Program-made: the position numbers and the translations under genes
Shown here: positions 27,699 to 36,636 of the stretch, piece by piece
Numbering within the stretch: position 1 is the stretch's first letter
Layout of the letters: each line of letters starts with the position of its first letter
Notes under the pieces: model-generated
The model's database searches: none
Told to the model about the DNA's origin: nothing
Seen by the model: the letters and a program-made list of their open reading frames with translations, nothing else
NCBI GenBank assembly: GCA_023386815.1
Contig: JAEWIZ010000026.1
Location: 1 to 64,000 of the forward strand
Direction: 5' to 3'
DNA: 64,000 nucleotides
Origin: Bacillota bacterium
Lineage (GTDB): Bacteria > Bacillota > Clostridia > Lachnospirales > Lachnospiraceae

Positions 27699-27808
27699 TA
27701 TTGGAGTATGGATATAAGTTGAAATTGTGAGAATGGTCATACAGGATTAGTGCGAAGGGTGAAATATATTCTGTAATGTTGCATTATGATTACAGTGTAA
27801 TTGTGGAA

Positions 27809-27838
27809 AGAGCGGAGCTGACAAACGGGCTTCGCTCT
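27809..27838 (+). terminator. possible hairpin terminator after legG
   Basis: AGAGCGGAGC (27809-27818) pairs with GCTTCGCTCT (27829-27838), with one G-U pair. There is no clear T run, so termination is uncertain. The rest of 27,699-27,942 shows no gene. Confidence 0.4.
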
Positions 27839-27942
27839 TGTACAAACAGGAAATGAATATGCTTTTTTATGACTCATGTGTGAGTATTTTTGATTATTAC
27901 TATATTTCTAATTAAGAAATATGATATTAGATTGGAGATCAA

Positions 27943-29079
27943 ATGACAAAATTAGTAAGTGTAATAATGGCTACTTATAATTCAGAGGAGTTTATATCCA
28001 AGACGATCGATAGTGTTTTAAATCAATCCTATCAAAACATGGAGTTTATTATTGTGGATGACGCTTCAACCGATAGAACAAGAGAAGTTATTCAAAGTTT
28101 CTCTGATATACGAATAAAACAAATTACAATGCATGAGAATCGACATGTTTGCGCAGCATGCAATCTTGCGTTTGAATTAGCAAGAGGTGACTATATAGCT
28201 TTTATAGGACATGATGATATATGGGAAAAATCAAAGATTGAAAAGCAAATAGAATTTCTTGAACGTAATGGAGAATATGGCATCTGCTTTTCCTGGGCCT
28301 CTATTATTGATGAGAGTGGTAGTGAGATTAATATCAAAGAAGAACCCTTATATAGATTGTTCCATCAGCCCAATAGGACAAGGGGAGAATGGATTGCACA
28401 GTTAATAAAAGGGAAGAATTGCATGTGTGCAGCAAGTGCAGTCATACGAAGAGATATATTCACAAAATTGGAAGGTTACCATTATGGGCTGCTTCAATTA
28501 CAGGATTACGAACTATGGTTAAAAGCTTTACTATATGATAATATATTCGTATATCCGGAAGAGCTTGTGGCTTACAGGAAGTTTCAAACCCGCACATCAT
28601 TAAGTGATAATACAGATAGTAAAAAAATGATTAGAATAATAAATGAATATCATTATATTATGAGGAAATTTATTAAAAGTATGCCAGATGAGTTATTTAT
28701 AGAAGCTTTTCAAGCAAGCTTTAAGGATAAGGGAGCTTCAAATTGCGAGGAGATAGCATGTGAAAAAGCTTTCTTCTTAATGAGCATGAATCACCCATTC
28801 TACGTTGACGAATTTATGGAACTCTTAAATCAAAAGAGTAGTCGTGAAATATTAAGGGATAACTATCAATTAACGGAAAAAGGCTTCTATGAAATGTCTA
28901 AAAGCCGATTATACTGGGATGAAAACTTATATGAAAAGCAAAAAAAGATTATCGCAGAATATGAATTAGGATTTAAGCAAATAGAAGACAAGATGTCATA
29001 TTTTGACCAGTATATGAAAGAAAAAGATAACTATATTAAGCAGCTTGAAGAAGCATTTGAAAAGCACAAAAAAGGATAG
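27943..29079 (+). CDS. family 2 glycosyltransferase
   Basis: 378 residues. The GT-A domain at 1-230 has LVSVIMATYNSEEFISKTID, EFIIVDDASTDRTREVI, IGHDDIWEKSKIEKQI and a late DYELWLKALLYDN acidic motif. The last 100 residues form a charged helix. It likely adds one sugar of the flagellin glycan from a nucleotide donor; the donor is not predictable. It starts a new transcription unit after a 244-base gap and is followed six bases later by the fdtA-like gene. Confidence 0.8.
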   Translation: MTKLVSVIMATYNSEEFISKTIDSVLNQSYQNMEFIIVDDASTDRTREVIQSFSDIRIKQITMHENRHVCAACNLAFELARGDYIAFIGHDDIWEKSKIEKQIEFLERNGEYGICFSWASIIDESGSEINIKEEPLYRLFHQPNRTRGEWIAQLIKGKNCMCAASAVIRRDIFTKLEGYHYGLLQLQDYELWLKALLYDNIFVYPEELVAYRKFQTRTSLSDNTDSKKMIRIINEYHYIMRKFIKSMPDELFIEAFQASFKDKGASNCEEIACEKAFFLMSMNHPFYVDEFMELLNQKSSREILRDNYQLTEKGFYEMSKSRLYWDENLYEKQKKIIAEYELGFKQIEDKMSYFDQYMKEKDNYIKQLEEAFEKHKKG

Positions 29080-29085
29080 GATAAT

Positions 29086-29496
29086 ATGCATACTATAAAA
29101 TATACGTTTCAGCAACATGGTGATGAGAGAGGGAGCCTTGTTGCGTTAGAAGAGTTTAATGATATTCCATTTAAAATAAAGAGGGTATATTATATGTATG
29201 GAACGAAAGCCGGTGTTCGCAGAGGGTTTCATGCGCATAAATCCTTGGAGCAGATATTAGTTTGTATCAGTGGAAGCTGTAAAATATTATTGGATGATGG
29301 TAGTTCGAAAAAGGTGATTTATCTTGAGAAACCATATGAAGGGCTATATATTCCAAATAATATGTGGAGAGAGATGTATGACTTTTCAGAGGATGCAGTT
29401 TTATTGGTATTGGCCTCGGAAGTTTATAAAGAAGAGGATTATATCAGAAATTACAATGATTTTTTAAATATGATTAAAAATGAGGAAAAAGGATGA
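29086..29496 (+). CDS. fdtA: FdtA/QdtA-like dTDP-4-keto-6-deoxyglucose 3,4-ketoisomerase
   Basis: 136 residues, a single cupin. DERGSLVALEEFNDIPFKIKR and RRGFHAHKSLEQILVCISGS are the WxcM/FdtA signature; YIPNNMWREMYDF closes the barrel. The enzyme moves the keto group from C4 to C3 of a dTDP-6-deoxyhexose, preparing it for a 3-aminotransferase, which is the next gene (four-base overlap). Whether the product is the galacto (FdtA) or gluco (QdtA) epimer cannot be told by eye. Confidence 0.85.
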   Translation: MHTIKYTFQQHGDERGSLVALEEFNDIPFKIKRVYYMYGTKAGVRRGFHAHKSLEQILVCISGSCKILLDDGSSKKVIYLEKPYEGLYIPNNMWREMYDFSEDAVLLVLASEVYKEEDYIRNYNDFLNMIKNEEKG

Positions 29497-30587
29497 TTCC
29501 ATATTTAAATTTAGCACCAGTACATAATGTTATAAAGAAGGAACTAGATCATGCTTATCAGCGGGTAATGGACAATAGCTGGTTTATTGGTGGAGAATTT
29601 TGTTATAAATTTGAAGAGGAATTTGCAGCTTTTTGCCAGACAAAGGAATGCGTTGGTGTAGGGAATGGACTTGACGCTATTCGCTTAATTTTAGAAACAT
29701 ATGGGATAAAAGAAAATGATGAGGTTATTGTTCCAGCAAATACTTTTATTGCTACGGCATTAGCAGTCACACAATCAGGCGCAACGCCGGTATTTGTAGA
29801 TGCAGATATTGCAACTTATAATATCAATTTATTAAAAATAGAAGAAAAGATAACAAATAAGACAAAAGCAATTGTTGTTGTGCATCTATATGGGCGGGTT
29901 GTAGAGATGGAGCAGGTAAGCGCTATTGCAAAAAGATATGGTTTACTTGTAATTGAGGATTGTGCACAAGCACATGGTGCAGTTTACCAAGGGAGAAGAG
30001 TAGGGAATTTGTCAGATGCCGCTGCATTTAGTTTCTATCCTGGAAAGAATTTAGGAGCGCTTGGGGACGGCGGTGCTGTTGTGACAAATGATATTGAACT
30101 GGCTAATAAAATTAGGGCTATAGGAAACTACGGTTCCTATAAAAAATATGATCACCAATACATAGGCTGTAATTCCAGATTGGACGAGTTGCAGGCCGCT
30201 TTCTTAATAGCTAAGTTAAAACATTTGGAGGGGTGGAATACAGAGAGACAGAGAATAGCGTTAGCTTATCAAACACAAATTAAGAATGATAAGCTTGTCC
30301 TACCTCAAATCCCAAAAGAAATAGCGGAGCATGTGTTTCATATCTACCCGGTTCTTTGTAATCAAAGAGAAGAATTGATAAGGTATTTAACAAAGTGTGG
30401 AATAGGTACGAATGTACATTATCCAACCCCAATTGTGGAGCAGAATGCATATAGAAAGTTCAATGGTACTATTGAAATGTATCCAGTAACAAAAAGAATT
30501 TGTCAAGATGAGGTAAGCATCCCTTTATATCCAGGGTTATCAGACGAAATGATTTGTTACATAGTTGAATGTTTAAACAAATTTTAA
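29493..30587 (+). CDS. fdtB: FdtB/QdtB-like 3-aminotransferase
   Basis: 364 residues of the DegT family: CVGVGNGLDAIRLILETYG near 50, VPANTFIATALAVTQSGATP, EDCAQAHGAVY near 160, and the PLP-lysine motif FSFYPGKNLGALGDGGAV near 180. With the preceding isomerase it would make a dTDP-3-amino-3,6-dideoxyhexose. The rmlA and rmlB genes that supply the precursor are not in this window. An acyltransferase candidate follows 48 bases later. Confidence 0.87.
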   Translation: MIPYLNLAPVHNVIKKELDHAYQRVMDNSWFIGGEFCYKFEEEFAAFCQTKECVGVGNGLDAIRLILETYGIKENDEVIVPANTFIATALAVTQSGATPVFVDADIATYNINLLKIEEKITNKTKAIVVVHLYGRVVEMEQVSAIAKRYGLLVIEDCAQAHGAVYQGRRVGNLSDAAAFSFYPGKNLGALGDGGAVVTNDIELANKIRAIGNYGSYKKYDHQYIGCNSRLDELQAAFLIAKLKHLEGWNTERQRIALAYQTQIKNDKLVLPQIPKEIAEHVFHIYPVLCNQREELIRYLTKCGIGTNVHYPTPIVEQNAYRKFNGTIEMYPVTKRICQDEVSIPLYPGLSDEMICYIVECLNKF

Positions 30588-30635
30588 TAACCGTAATACG
30601 TAAGACTTAAGTATTGGATTAGGAGTTAAAATTAT

Positions 30636-31181
30636 ATGGTTTATTTTGAGGACATACATGGAAAGTATGTGGTTTTGAGGCATGTCAAAGAAAGTGATGC
30701 AGAGTTTATATTAAAACTGAGAACCAATAAGAAATACAATAAGTATCTTAACGCAACCTCAGATGATATTAATTTACAATATTCATGGATTAGCAATCAA
30801 CAAAAGAGGGAAGGAGATTATTATTTTGTAATAATGAACTCCTTGGGACAGTCCGTAGGCCTTATATCATTATATGATATTTGTGTGAATAAGCAAACGG
30901 CCTATTGTGGAAGATGGATTTCAGAGGGAAATGCATTTGAAAATCTTGAAGCGGTAAAGTTAATTCACGAATTTGGATTTTATAAACTTGGACTAAAAAG
31001 CGTCTACACGCAGACAGTGAAAGAAAATATTTCAGTAGTGAGTTTTTGGAAACGGTTTGGGGGTTATTTTGATGGATATATTTATATAGAGCCATTTGTA
31101 TTACATCGGAATGTTGTGGAGGAAGAAACATATTCAAAAGAGATAGTCACAAGAATTAGTAAATTATTATATAAAAAATGA
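30636..31181 (+). CDS. GNAT-family N-acyltransferase
   Basis: 181 residues of the RimJ/RimL-like GNAT fold: LRHVKESDAEFILKLR at the start, SVGLISLYDICVNKQTAYCG in the centre, and a VKENISVVSFWKRFGGYFDG tail typical of the CoA-binding part. It stands between the aminotransferase and the ACP/FkbH pair. It is therefore the best candidate to acylate the 3-amino group made by FdtA/FdtB, using acetyl-CoA or the acyl-ACP made next door. That choice is inference. Confidence 0.75.
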   Translation: MVYFEDIHGKYVVLRHVKESDAEFILKLRTNKKYNKYLNATSDDINLQYSWISNQQKREGDYYFVIMNSLGQSVGLISLYDICVNKQTAYCGRWISEGNAFENLEAVKLIHEFGFYKLGLKSVYTQTVKENISVVSFWKRFGGYFDGYIYIEPFVLHRNVVEEETYSKEIVTRISKLLYKK

Positions 31182-31190
31182 GGAGGAAGC

Positions 31191-31409
31191 ATGTCGGAAA
31201 GAGAAGAGAGATGGTTGGAGTTGGCAAAGAAAATTTTGCAAATAGAAAACATTACGCTTGATGCCAGAAAAGAGAATATTGAGCAATGGGATTCGTTGGC
31301 ACATGTTATGCTGGTGTCTGAATTTGAGACTGAATTTCATGTATCTGTTCCTTATGAAGAAATTGCTCATATTGGGAAACTTCAAGATTTTGTAATGTAT
31401 ATAAGGTGA
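31191..31409 (+). CDS. acyl carrier protein
   Basis: 72 residues with the phosphopantetheine site EQWDSLAHVMLVSEFE (Ser35) and the helix pattern of an ACP. It is dedicated to a small cluster rather than to fatty acid synthesis, as the FkbH gene starts four bases after its stop. FkbH proteins load a three-carbon glyceryl unit from 1,3-bisphosphoglycerate onto such carriers in polyketide pathways (established knowledge). The start has GAGGAGG upstream. Confidence 0.88.
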   Translation: MSEREERWLELAKKILQIENITLDARKENIEQWDSLAHVMLVSEFETEFHVSVPYEEIAHIGKLQDFVMYIR

Positions 31410-31413
31410 TAAG

Positions 31414-33027
31414 ATGAAAAATCTATTGTTGTCAAATATTAACATTGGTACACTTTTACGAAAATTATCGTCAGATTATCAATTTGAAACTAGTGATGGA
31501 TATAATGGCTGGATTCCGTATATATATAATCGCCTGAGGGAAAGCGCAGGCGAATTTCAAAATATATTTATATTGTTAGATGGATATGAATTGTTCACAG
31601 AATTAGAAACTGGTATGCTCTTAAATGTTTTTCTGACAATTAGGGAAATCGCAAAAGAAAATTCGACAACTAGCTTTTGGATTTCAGATATGAATATGTA
31701 TTGTCCTGAAATTGATGAGAAAATATATTTTCAAGGAGAACGATATAAGCTAGATTATCTTGATATGCTGATGAATGCCATAGAAGATCACCAGAATATC
31801 AATTTGTTCCCACTTAATAATATGATCAATGAAATTGGTATGTCGGTGTTTTATTCACCTAAAATGTGGTATTTAGCATCTGCCAAATATTCAGGTGAAG
31901 GTGAAAGTTTAATAAGGTATAAGATAGAAAGCATTGTGAATAGAAATCAAAGAAAGAAATGTTTAATACTCGACATGGATAATACTTTATGGGGAGGTGT
32001 AATTGGGGAAATTGGCTATGATCAGATCGAAATTAGTGCAAGATTTCAAGATTTTCAGAGAAGGTTGAAGGAAATCAAAGACAAAGGTACTGTTTTGGCG
32101 ATTATATCCAAAAACAATTACGATGATGCTATTACTGCTTTTCAGAATAGAGATATGATATTACAAGAAGATGATTTTGTACATATTTGTGCTAATTGGG
32201 GTAATAAAGCAGAGAATTTGATAAATATTGTAGAGGGATTGAATATAGGCCTCGATTCAGTGGTCTTCATTGACGATAATCCGATTGAAAGAGAAAATAT
32301 CAGATTAAATTTACCCCAAGTGACAGTTCCTGAATTTCCAGTGGATACATCCATGTTAAATAAATTTGCTGTAGAAGTATATAATAAATATTTTTTTAAT
32401 CCTAATCCCGTTGACGAGGACAATAAAAAAACTGCTATGTATAGGGATAATGTGAAACGCGAAGAAATTAAGTTCCAATCAAAGGACTTGTCAGAGTATA
32501 TAAAACAGTTAAAAATTGTTATTCATTTTAGACCTGCAAGACATAACGATATTAAAAGGATATATGAGCTGTCAAGTAAAACCAATCAGTATAACACAAC
32601 AACAGTGCGGTATACTGAGCATGAGTTCTCTGAACTTATGAATGATAAAAACAGTAGAATATATGTTGCTGAGGTTAGTGATAAGATTGGGAACAACGGT
32701 TTATGTATTGCTTGTGTGATTAAGCTTTCACATGATAACGCCACAGCTATAGTTGAAGACTTTTTTATGAGCTGTCGTATTATGGGAAGAAAAATAGAAA
32801 ATGTATTTTTTCATCAAGTAGTTATGAAATTACAGCTTAATGGAATAAAAAGAATTACTGGTTATTATATACCAACGAATCGTAATATTCCTGCAAAGGA
32901 ATTTTTCCCAGACAATGGTTTTGTTGAAATAATTGGTAGTGGAGATAGATGGGAATATGAATTAGATATGGAGAGACATAAATATCAAAACAAGTATTTT
33001 ATAGAGGTGGTCGAACATGATAGTTGA
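31414..33027 (+). CDS. fkbH: FkbH-like HAD/GNAT protein (glyceryl-ACP formation)
   Basis: 537 residues. An N-terminal region of about 180 residues resembles the SGNH-like part of FkbH. A HAD domain starts LILDMDNTLWGGVIGE near 184 with VVFIDDNPIERENIR near 285. A C-terminal GNAT-like domain (about 370-520) has IKRIYELSSKTNQYN and YIPTNRNIPAKEFF. FkbH proteins dephosphorylate a bisphosphoglycerate-derived unit and transfer it to an ACP, matching the ACP just upstream. Here the acyl unit probably decorates a flagellin sugar. Its last bases overlap the start of a decayed VOC gene. Confidence 0.87.
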   Translation: MKNLLLSNINIGTLLRKLSSDYQFETSDGYNGWIPYIYNRLRESAGEFQNIFILLDGYELFTELETGMLLNVFLTIREIAKENSTTSFWISDMNMYCPEIDEKIYFQGERYKLDYLDMLMNAIEDHQNINLFPLNNMINEIGMSVFYSPKMWYLASAKYSGEGESLIRYKIESIVNRNQRKKCLILDMDNTLWGGVIGEIGYDQIEISARFQDFQRRLKEIKDKGTVLAIISKNNYDDAITAFQNRDMILQEDDFVHICANWGNKAENLINIVEGLNIGLDSVVFIDDNPIERENIRLNLPQVTVPEFPVDTSMLNKFAVEVYNKYFFNPNPVDEDNKKTAMYRDNVKREEIKFQSKDLSEYIKQLKIVIHFRPARHNDIKRIYELSSKTNQYNTTTVRYTEHEFSELMNDKNSRIYVAEVSDKIGNNGLCIACVIKLSHDNATAIVEDFFMSCRIMGRKIENVFFHQVVMKLQLNGIKRITGYYIPTNRNIPAKEFFPDNGFVEIIGSGDRWEYELDMERHKYQNKYFIEVVEHDS

Positions 33028-33233
33028 TCATATATTGGCATTGTTGTAAAAGATCTGCAGCAAACAGTAAATGATCATGAAAAGCTGGGTTTTAAACCGT
33101 TAGGTTGTTCGATCACGGATACCTTGAGGAATATAATATACAGTTCAAGGAGGATCAACAGGAGTACCGGTTGGATATGATTGAAATAAGGTTAACTAGG
33201 AACCCTAATATCATAGAATGGCCGGAAGGATAG
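33017..33233 (+). pseudogene. decayed VOC/glyoxalase-fold gene
   Basis: An ATG at 33017 begins MIVDHI, after which a two-base frame slip is needed to continue as GIVVKDLQQTVNDHEKLGFK, a clear start of a vicinal-oxygen-chelate protein. Another frame change near 33,120 leads to a tail YLEEYNIQFKEDQQEY and LDMIEIRLTRN that ends at 33233. The middle of the gene is missing, since VOC proteins need about 130 residues. It overlaps the FkbH stop, so it was once the next gene of that operon. Confidence 0.75.
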
Positions 33234-33249
33234 GAAAGGAAAAGAAGAT

Positions 33250-33990
33250 ATGGAAAAAGATAAACTGACGAATGAGCAGGATAGATTAAACAATATTGCT
33301 CAAGATTCCATCTATGCGGCTGGTATGGGTGAAATTACGATTAAATATAGTGGTAAAATTTTTGAGAGATTTATGGTTACTGGAAGTGTTTTAGAATTAG
33401 GGCCGGCAGAAGGGGTCATGACGGAATGTTTGTGGGAGCAATGGAAGAAGGATTACACTGTTGTTGATGGTTCGGAAATGTTTATTGCTGCTCTAAAGCA
33501 GAAATATGAAGATATCAATGCCCAAGTCAGCTTGTTCGAGGAATATAAACCGGAAAGAAAGTTTAAGAATATTATATTAGGGCATGTATTGGAACATGTA
33601 ATTGATCCTGTAGAAATATTAAAATTGTGTAGTCAATGGTTGGAAGAAGACGGAGTAATTTTAGCTGCCGTACCAAATAAAGATAGTTTGCATAGACAGG
33701 CAGCAGTTATAATGGGTTTGCTTAGCAGTGTTACTTCATTTTCTGAAAAAGATTATAGACATGGGCACAGAAGAGTTTTTGGATATGACAGCTTTTATCA
33801 GGCTTTTATAGATGCAGGATTAAACGTAAAATGCAGGGGAGGCTATTGGCTTAAGCCTTTGGCAGATTATCAAATAGAACAATCCTGGAGTAGGGAGCTA
33901 ATAGACGCTTATATGCAATTAGGCGAAAAGTATCCTACAATTGCGGGGGAATTGTATATAGTTGCAGATAATAAGAAAATATTAGAATGA
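33250..33990 (+). CDS. class I SAM-dependent methyltransferase
   Basis: 246 residues. VLELGPAEGVMTECLW near 40 is motif I, YTVVDGSEMFIAALKQ follows, and ILGHVLEHVIDPVEIL near 110 is the motif of Methyltransf_11/23 proteins; GVILAAVPNKDSLHRQ follows. It probably methylates a sugar or an acyl substituent of the flagellin glycan, but the substrate cannot be read from sequence. It begins 16 bases after the decayed VOC gene. Confidence 0.78.
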   Translation: MEKDKLTNEQDRLNNIAQDSIYAAGMGEITIKYSGKIFERFMVTGSVLELGPAEGVMTECLWEQWKKDYTVVDGSEMFIAALKQKYEDINAQVSLFEEYKPERKFKNIILGHVLEHVIDPVEILKLCSQWLEEDGVILAAVPNKDSLHRQAAVIMGLLSSVTSFSEKDYRHGHRRVFGYDSFYQAFIDAGLNVKCRGGYWLKPLADYQIEQSWSRELIDAYMQLGEKYPTIAGELYIVADNKKILE

Positions 33991-34039
33991 TTTATTGGTG
34001 CGTTTATGATAGTAACCATAAAAAAGGTATGTGAGTACA

Positions 34040-35302
34040 ATGAATGAAAAAAAAATAGCATTTATTATCTGTGTAAATAATGAAATGTATTATGAAGAGT
34101 GTTGTTGGTATCTTAATCGATTAGTTGTTCCGGATAGATTTGAAATCGACATTATTACTATAAGAGAGGCAACTTCCATGACAGAAGCTTATAACGCTGC
34201 AATGGAAAGCAGTGATGCCAAATATAAAGTGTATATGCATCAGGATGTCTTTATTTGTAATCAAAATTTTATTTCTGATATAGTGAGGATATTTCAAAGT
34301 GATAAAGAGCTTGGAATGTTAGGTTTCATTGGCGGGATAAAGCTCCCTGATGATGGTGTTATTTATAATGCATGGAATTGTGGAAGGGCAATTGCTTGTG
34401 ATTGGTCGCTGACAGAGGATATTGATCTTTATCAAAAAGAACCATATATCTATGTTGATGCTTTGGATGGAATGCTTCTTGTGACTCAACATGATGTTAG
34501 ATGGAGAGAGGATATCCTAAAGCAATGGGATTTTTATGATATATCCCAGTCTTTTGAGTTTATAAAAGCTGGCTATAAGATTGGAATTCCCTATCAAGAG
34601 ATGGCATGGGCTATCCATGATTGTGGTTATAGTAATTTAGTACACTATGACGAAAATAGGAAAATCATGTTCGAAGCCTATCCTGAGTTTTTCTCTGGTA
34701 CATGGAAAGAGCATCCTTTTCAATATAATTATGAGTTGTATTCTTTAACAAAACAGATTTATAAGCAGATTGAAGATATGATTAATCAAGGCAGGAATCA
34801 AGAAGCAGAACTTCTTCTTAATAGCTTTGATGAAAATAGAATGTATAAAAATACTCTATTACTAAGGCATATATTTACAATATCAAAAATGGAGGAAGCT
34901 AATGCAGAGGGTTTCAGAGTATTGGATAAAAACCTTTCAGTCTCAGAACTTTTAGAAAGATATACTAGGGTTAAGTTCTTTTTAAGAAGGTTGGAAATAG
35001 AAAAAGCAGTAGAAAAGGAAGAAATTCTGAATTGGATTCATATAAATTCCATCTCTCCTATGGAGATTGCTATAAACGTGATCTGTAATTTGCTTGACAG
35101 GGAGTATGTTTTTGAGATTATCGGAAAAGCATACCGGTTTGGGAATGAGATTAGAAACGCAGAGATAGTTGAGAGTATGCAACAGAAAATAAAAGAAGGA
35201 AAGCTTAGTAATTCGTCAAAAAGTAAAAAATATATAGAAGTACAAAAAACAACAGCAGCATATTGGTCAAATTATAGGGAGAATATGAATAGAACATTAT
35301 GA
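34040..35302 (+). CDS. GT2-like glycosyltransferase, first of a tandem pair
   Basis: 420 residues. The N-terminal GT-A-like domain (1-230) has KIAFIICVNNEMYYEEC, SMTEAYNAAMESSDAKYKVYMHQD and a LDGMLLVTQHDVRWREDI segment, resembling the Glyco_tranf_2_5 family. The C-terminal 180 residues are helical. The next gene is a paralogue with the same block order. GTG 34031 is possible, but the paralogue begins MNENLVAFIIC, which points to ATG 34040 (MNEKKIAFIIC). The donor sugar is unknown. Confidence 0.75.
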   Translation: MNEKKIAFIICVNNEMYYEECCWYLNRLVVPDRFEIDIITIREATSMTEAYNAAMESSDAKYKVYMHQDVFICNQNFISDIVRIFQSDKELGMLGFIGGIKLPDDGVIYNAWNCGRAIACDWSLTEDIDLYQKEPYIYVDALDGMLLVTQHDVRWREDILKQWDFYDISQSFEFIKAGYKIGIPYQEMAWAIHDCGYSNLVHYDENRKIMFEAYPEFFSGTWKEHPFQYNYELYSLTKQIYKQIEDMINQGRNQEAELLLNSFDENRMYKNTLLLRHIFTISKMEEANAEGFRVLDKNLSVSELLERYTRVKFFLRRLEIEKAVEKEEILNWIHINSISPMEIAINVICNLLDREYVFEIIGKAYRFGNEIRNAEIVESMQQKIKEGKLSNSSKSKKYIEVQKTTAAYWSNYRENMNRTL

Positions 35303-35382
35303 TGGTAATCAACTGAAAAATAATGTGCTATTATAAGATGAAATTATATAAAAAGCCTGACGGCTGAAAACTTGGAGAAAAA

Positions 35383-36549
35383 ATGAATGAAAATTTAGTT
35401 GCTTTTATTATATGCAGTAATAATGAACTCAAGTTAAACGAATGTAAGTATTATCTTAGTAGATTGCAAATTCCGGAGGGATATGAGACGGATATTATAG
35501 TTGTAACCGGGGCAGTATCCATGACAGAGGGTTACCAGGAGGCCATGTTAAGCACAGATGCAAGGTATAAAGTATACTTACATCACGATACTGTTATCAT
35601 AAATGAATATTTCATTCGTGATTTTCTTTCGATTTTTCAATCTGATGAAGAAATAGGGATGTTAGGTGTCATAGGTTGCAAGAGTCTACCTTTTGATGCC
35701 TATGCTTGTACTTCTTGGGATGTTGGAAAGGTATTACATAATATAGCAGATAAATGTCTTATAAAATTTCAGGCCACAGATAAAGGTGTCACAGAAGTCG
35801 ATGCAATTGATGGATTACTTATGGTAACTCAATATGATATCAATTGGAGAACAGATCTGTTTAACAATTGGGATTTCTATGATATATCTCAGTGTTACGA
35901 ATTTCATAGAAAAAAATTAAAAGTTGTTGTCCCATACCAGGAATATTATTGGTGTTATCATGATAATGACTACAGCAAAATGGGTGAATACGACTACAAT
36001 AGGAGTGTATTTATCAAGGAATATCAAGACCTCAGGTCATTTAACTTATATCGGACTACATCGGAAGCAGAGATGAGTAAATTACAGTTTCAGATGAAGG
36101 ATATGTTTGGAACCTTGATAAAGCAAGGGAAAATTGAGGAAGTATTTCTTCTAATTAATCAAGATACAATGTTACAAGAGCTGGGATGTTTGAGGGATTA
36201 TACTTTAGCAATGATGATCCATAAGGCTGAACAAGACAATCAAACAAAGCTAAAATTAGACCTTGATATAATGGACGAGCATGAGTTGGTAAGTCAACTG
36301 TATAAGCTAAAGTTTTTACTAAAAAGAGTAGAATTTCATTGTGACGGTAAAGAGGATATTTTAAAGGCCTTAATCGATAACTATTCTATTTATGCGATCT
36401 ATTATTCTATCATTTATCATGTAAGATACAGAAAAGATGTTTTAAATTGTATCTATCAATATTGTAGGAAAGTACAAAAGATTGAAGTATCAGAGTTAAT
36501 CCATAGGATGATGCAAGTAACACAGAATCATATATCTGTTGAGGAATAG
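35383..36549 (+). CDS. GT2-like glycosyltransferase, second of a tandem pair
   Basis: 388 residues, closely parallel to the preceding protein: VAFIICSNNELKLNEC, SMTEGYQEAMLSTDARYKVY, AIDGLLMVTQYDINWRTDLF and WDFYDISQCYEFHRKKLKVV. The C-terminal half diverges more. The last 45 bases and the following 25 are repeated, with changes, just before the gene at 38,834, suggesting an old duplication. Two related transferases in tandem suggest successive additions of similar sugars. Confidence 0.75.
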   Translation: MNENLVAFIICSNNELKLNECKYYLSRLQIPEGYETDIIVVTGAVSMTEGYQEAMLSTDARYKVYLHHDTVIINEYFIRDFLSIFQSDEEIGMLGVIGCKSLPFDAYACTSWDVGKVLHNIADKCLIKFQATDKGVTEVDAIDGLLMVTQYDINWRTDLFNNWDFYDISQCYEFHRKKLKVVVPYQEYYWCYHDNDYSKMGEYDYNRSVFIKEYQDLRSFNLYRTTSEAEMSKLQFQMKDMFGTLIKQGKIEEVFLLINQDTMLQELGCLRDYTLAMMIHKAEQDNQTKLKLDLDIMDEHELVSQLYKLKFLLKRVEFHCDGKEDILKALIDNYSIYAIYYSIIYHVRYRKDVLNCIYQYCRKVQKIEVSELIHRMMQVTQNHISVEE

Positions 36550-36572
36550 GAAGCATATGCAAGAACGGAAAA
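36506..36572 (+). repeat. imperfect direct repeat, copy 1
   Basis: About 67 bases covering the end of the second GT gene and what follows, about four fifths identical to 38781-38851. In this copy the ATG that starts a gene in copy 2 opens a reading frame of only eight codons (ATG 36556, MQERKSML), so it looks like the stub of a lost gene. Confidence 0.6.
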
Positions 36573-36636
36573 GTATGTTATGAGTAGCTATTAGCGGCTA
36601 GATGATTCGGAGAGAAAGGATTAGGGGACTTGTTAT

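Noticed and set aside
31414..33027. Polyketide synthase cluster
   Set aside because: FkbH and an ACP are present, but no ketosynthase or acyltransferase domains are found anywhere in the window; the context is sugar biosynthesis.
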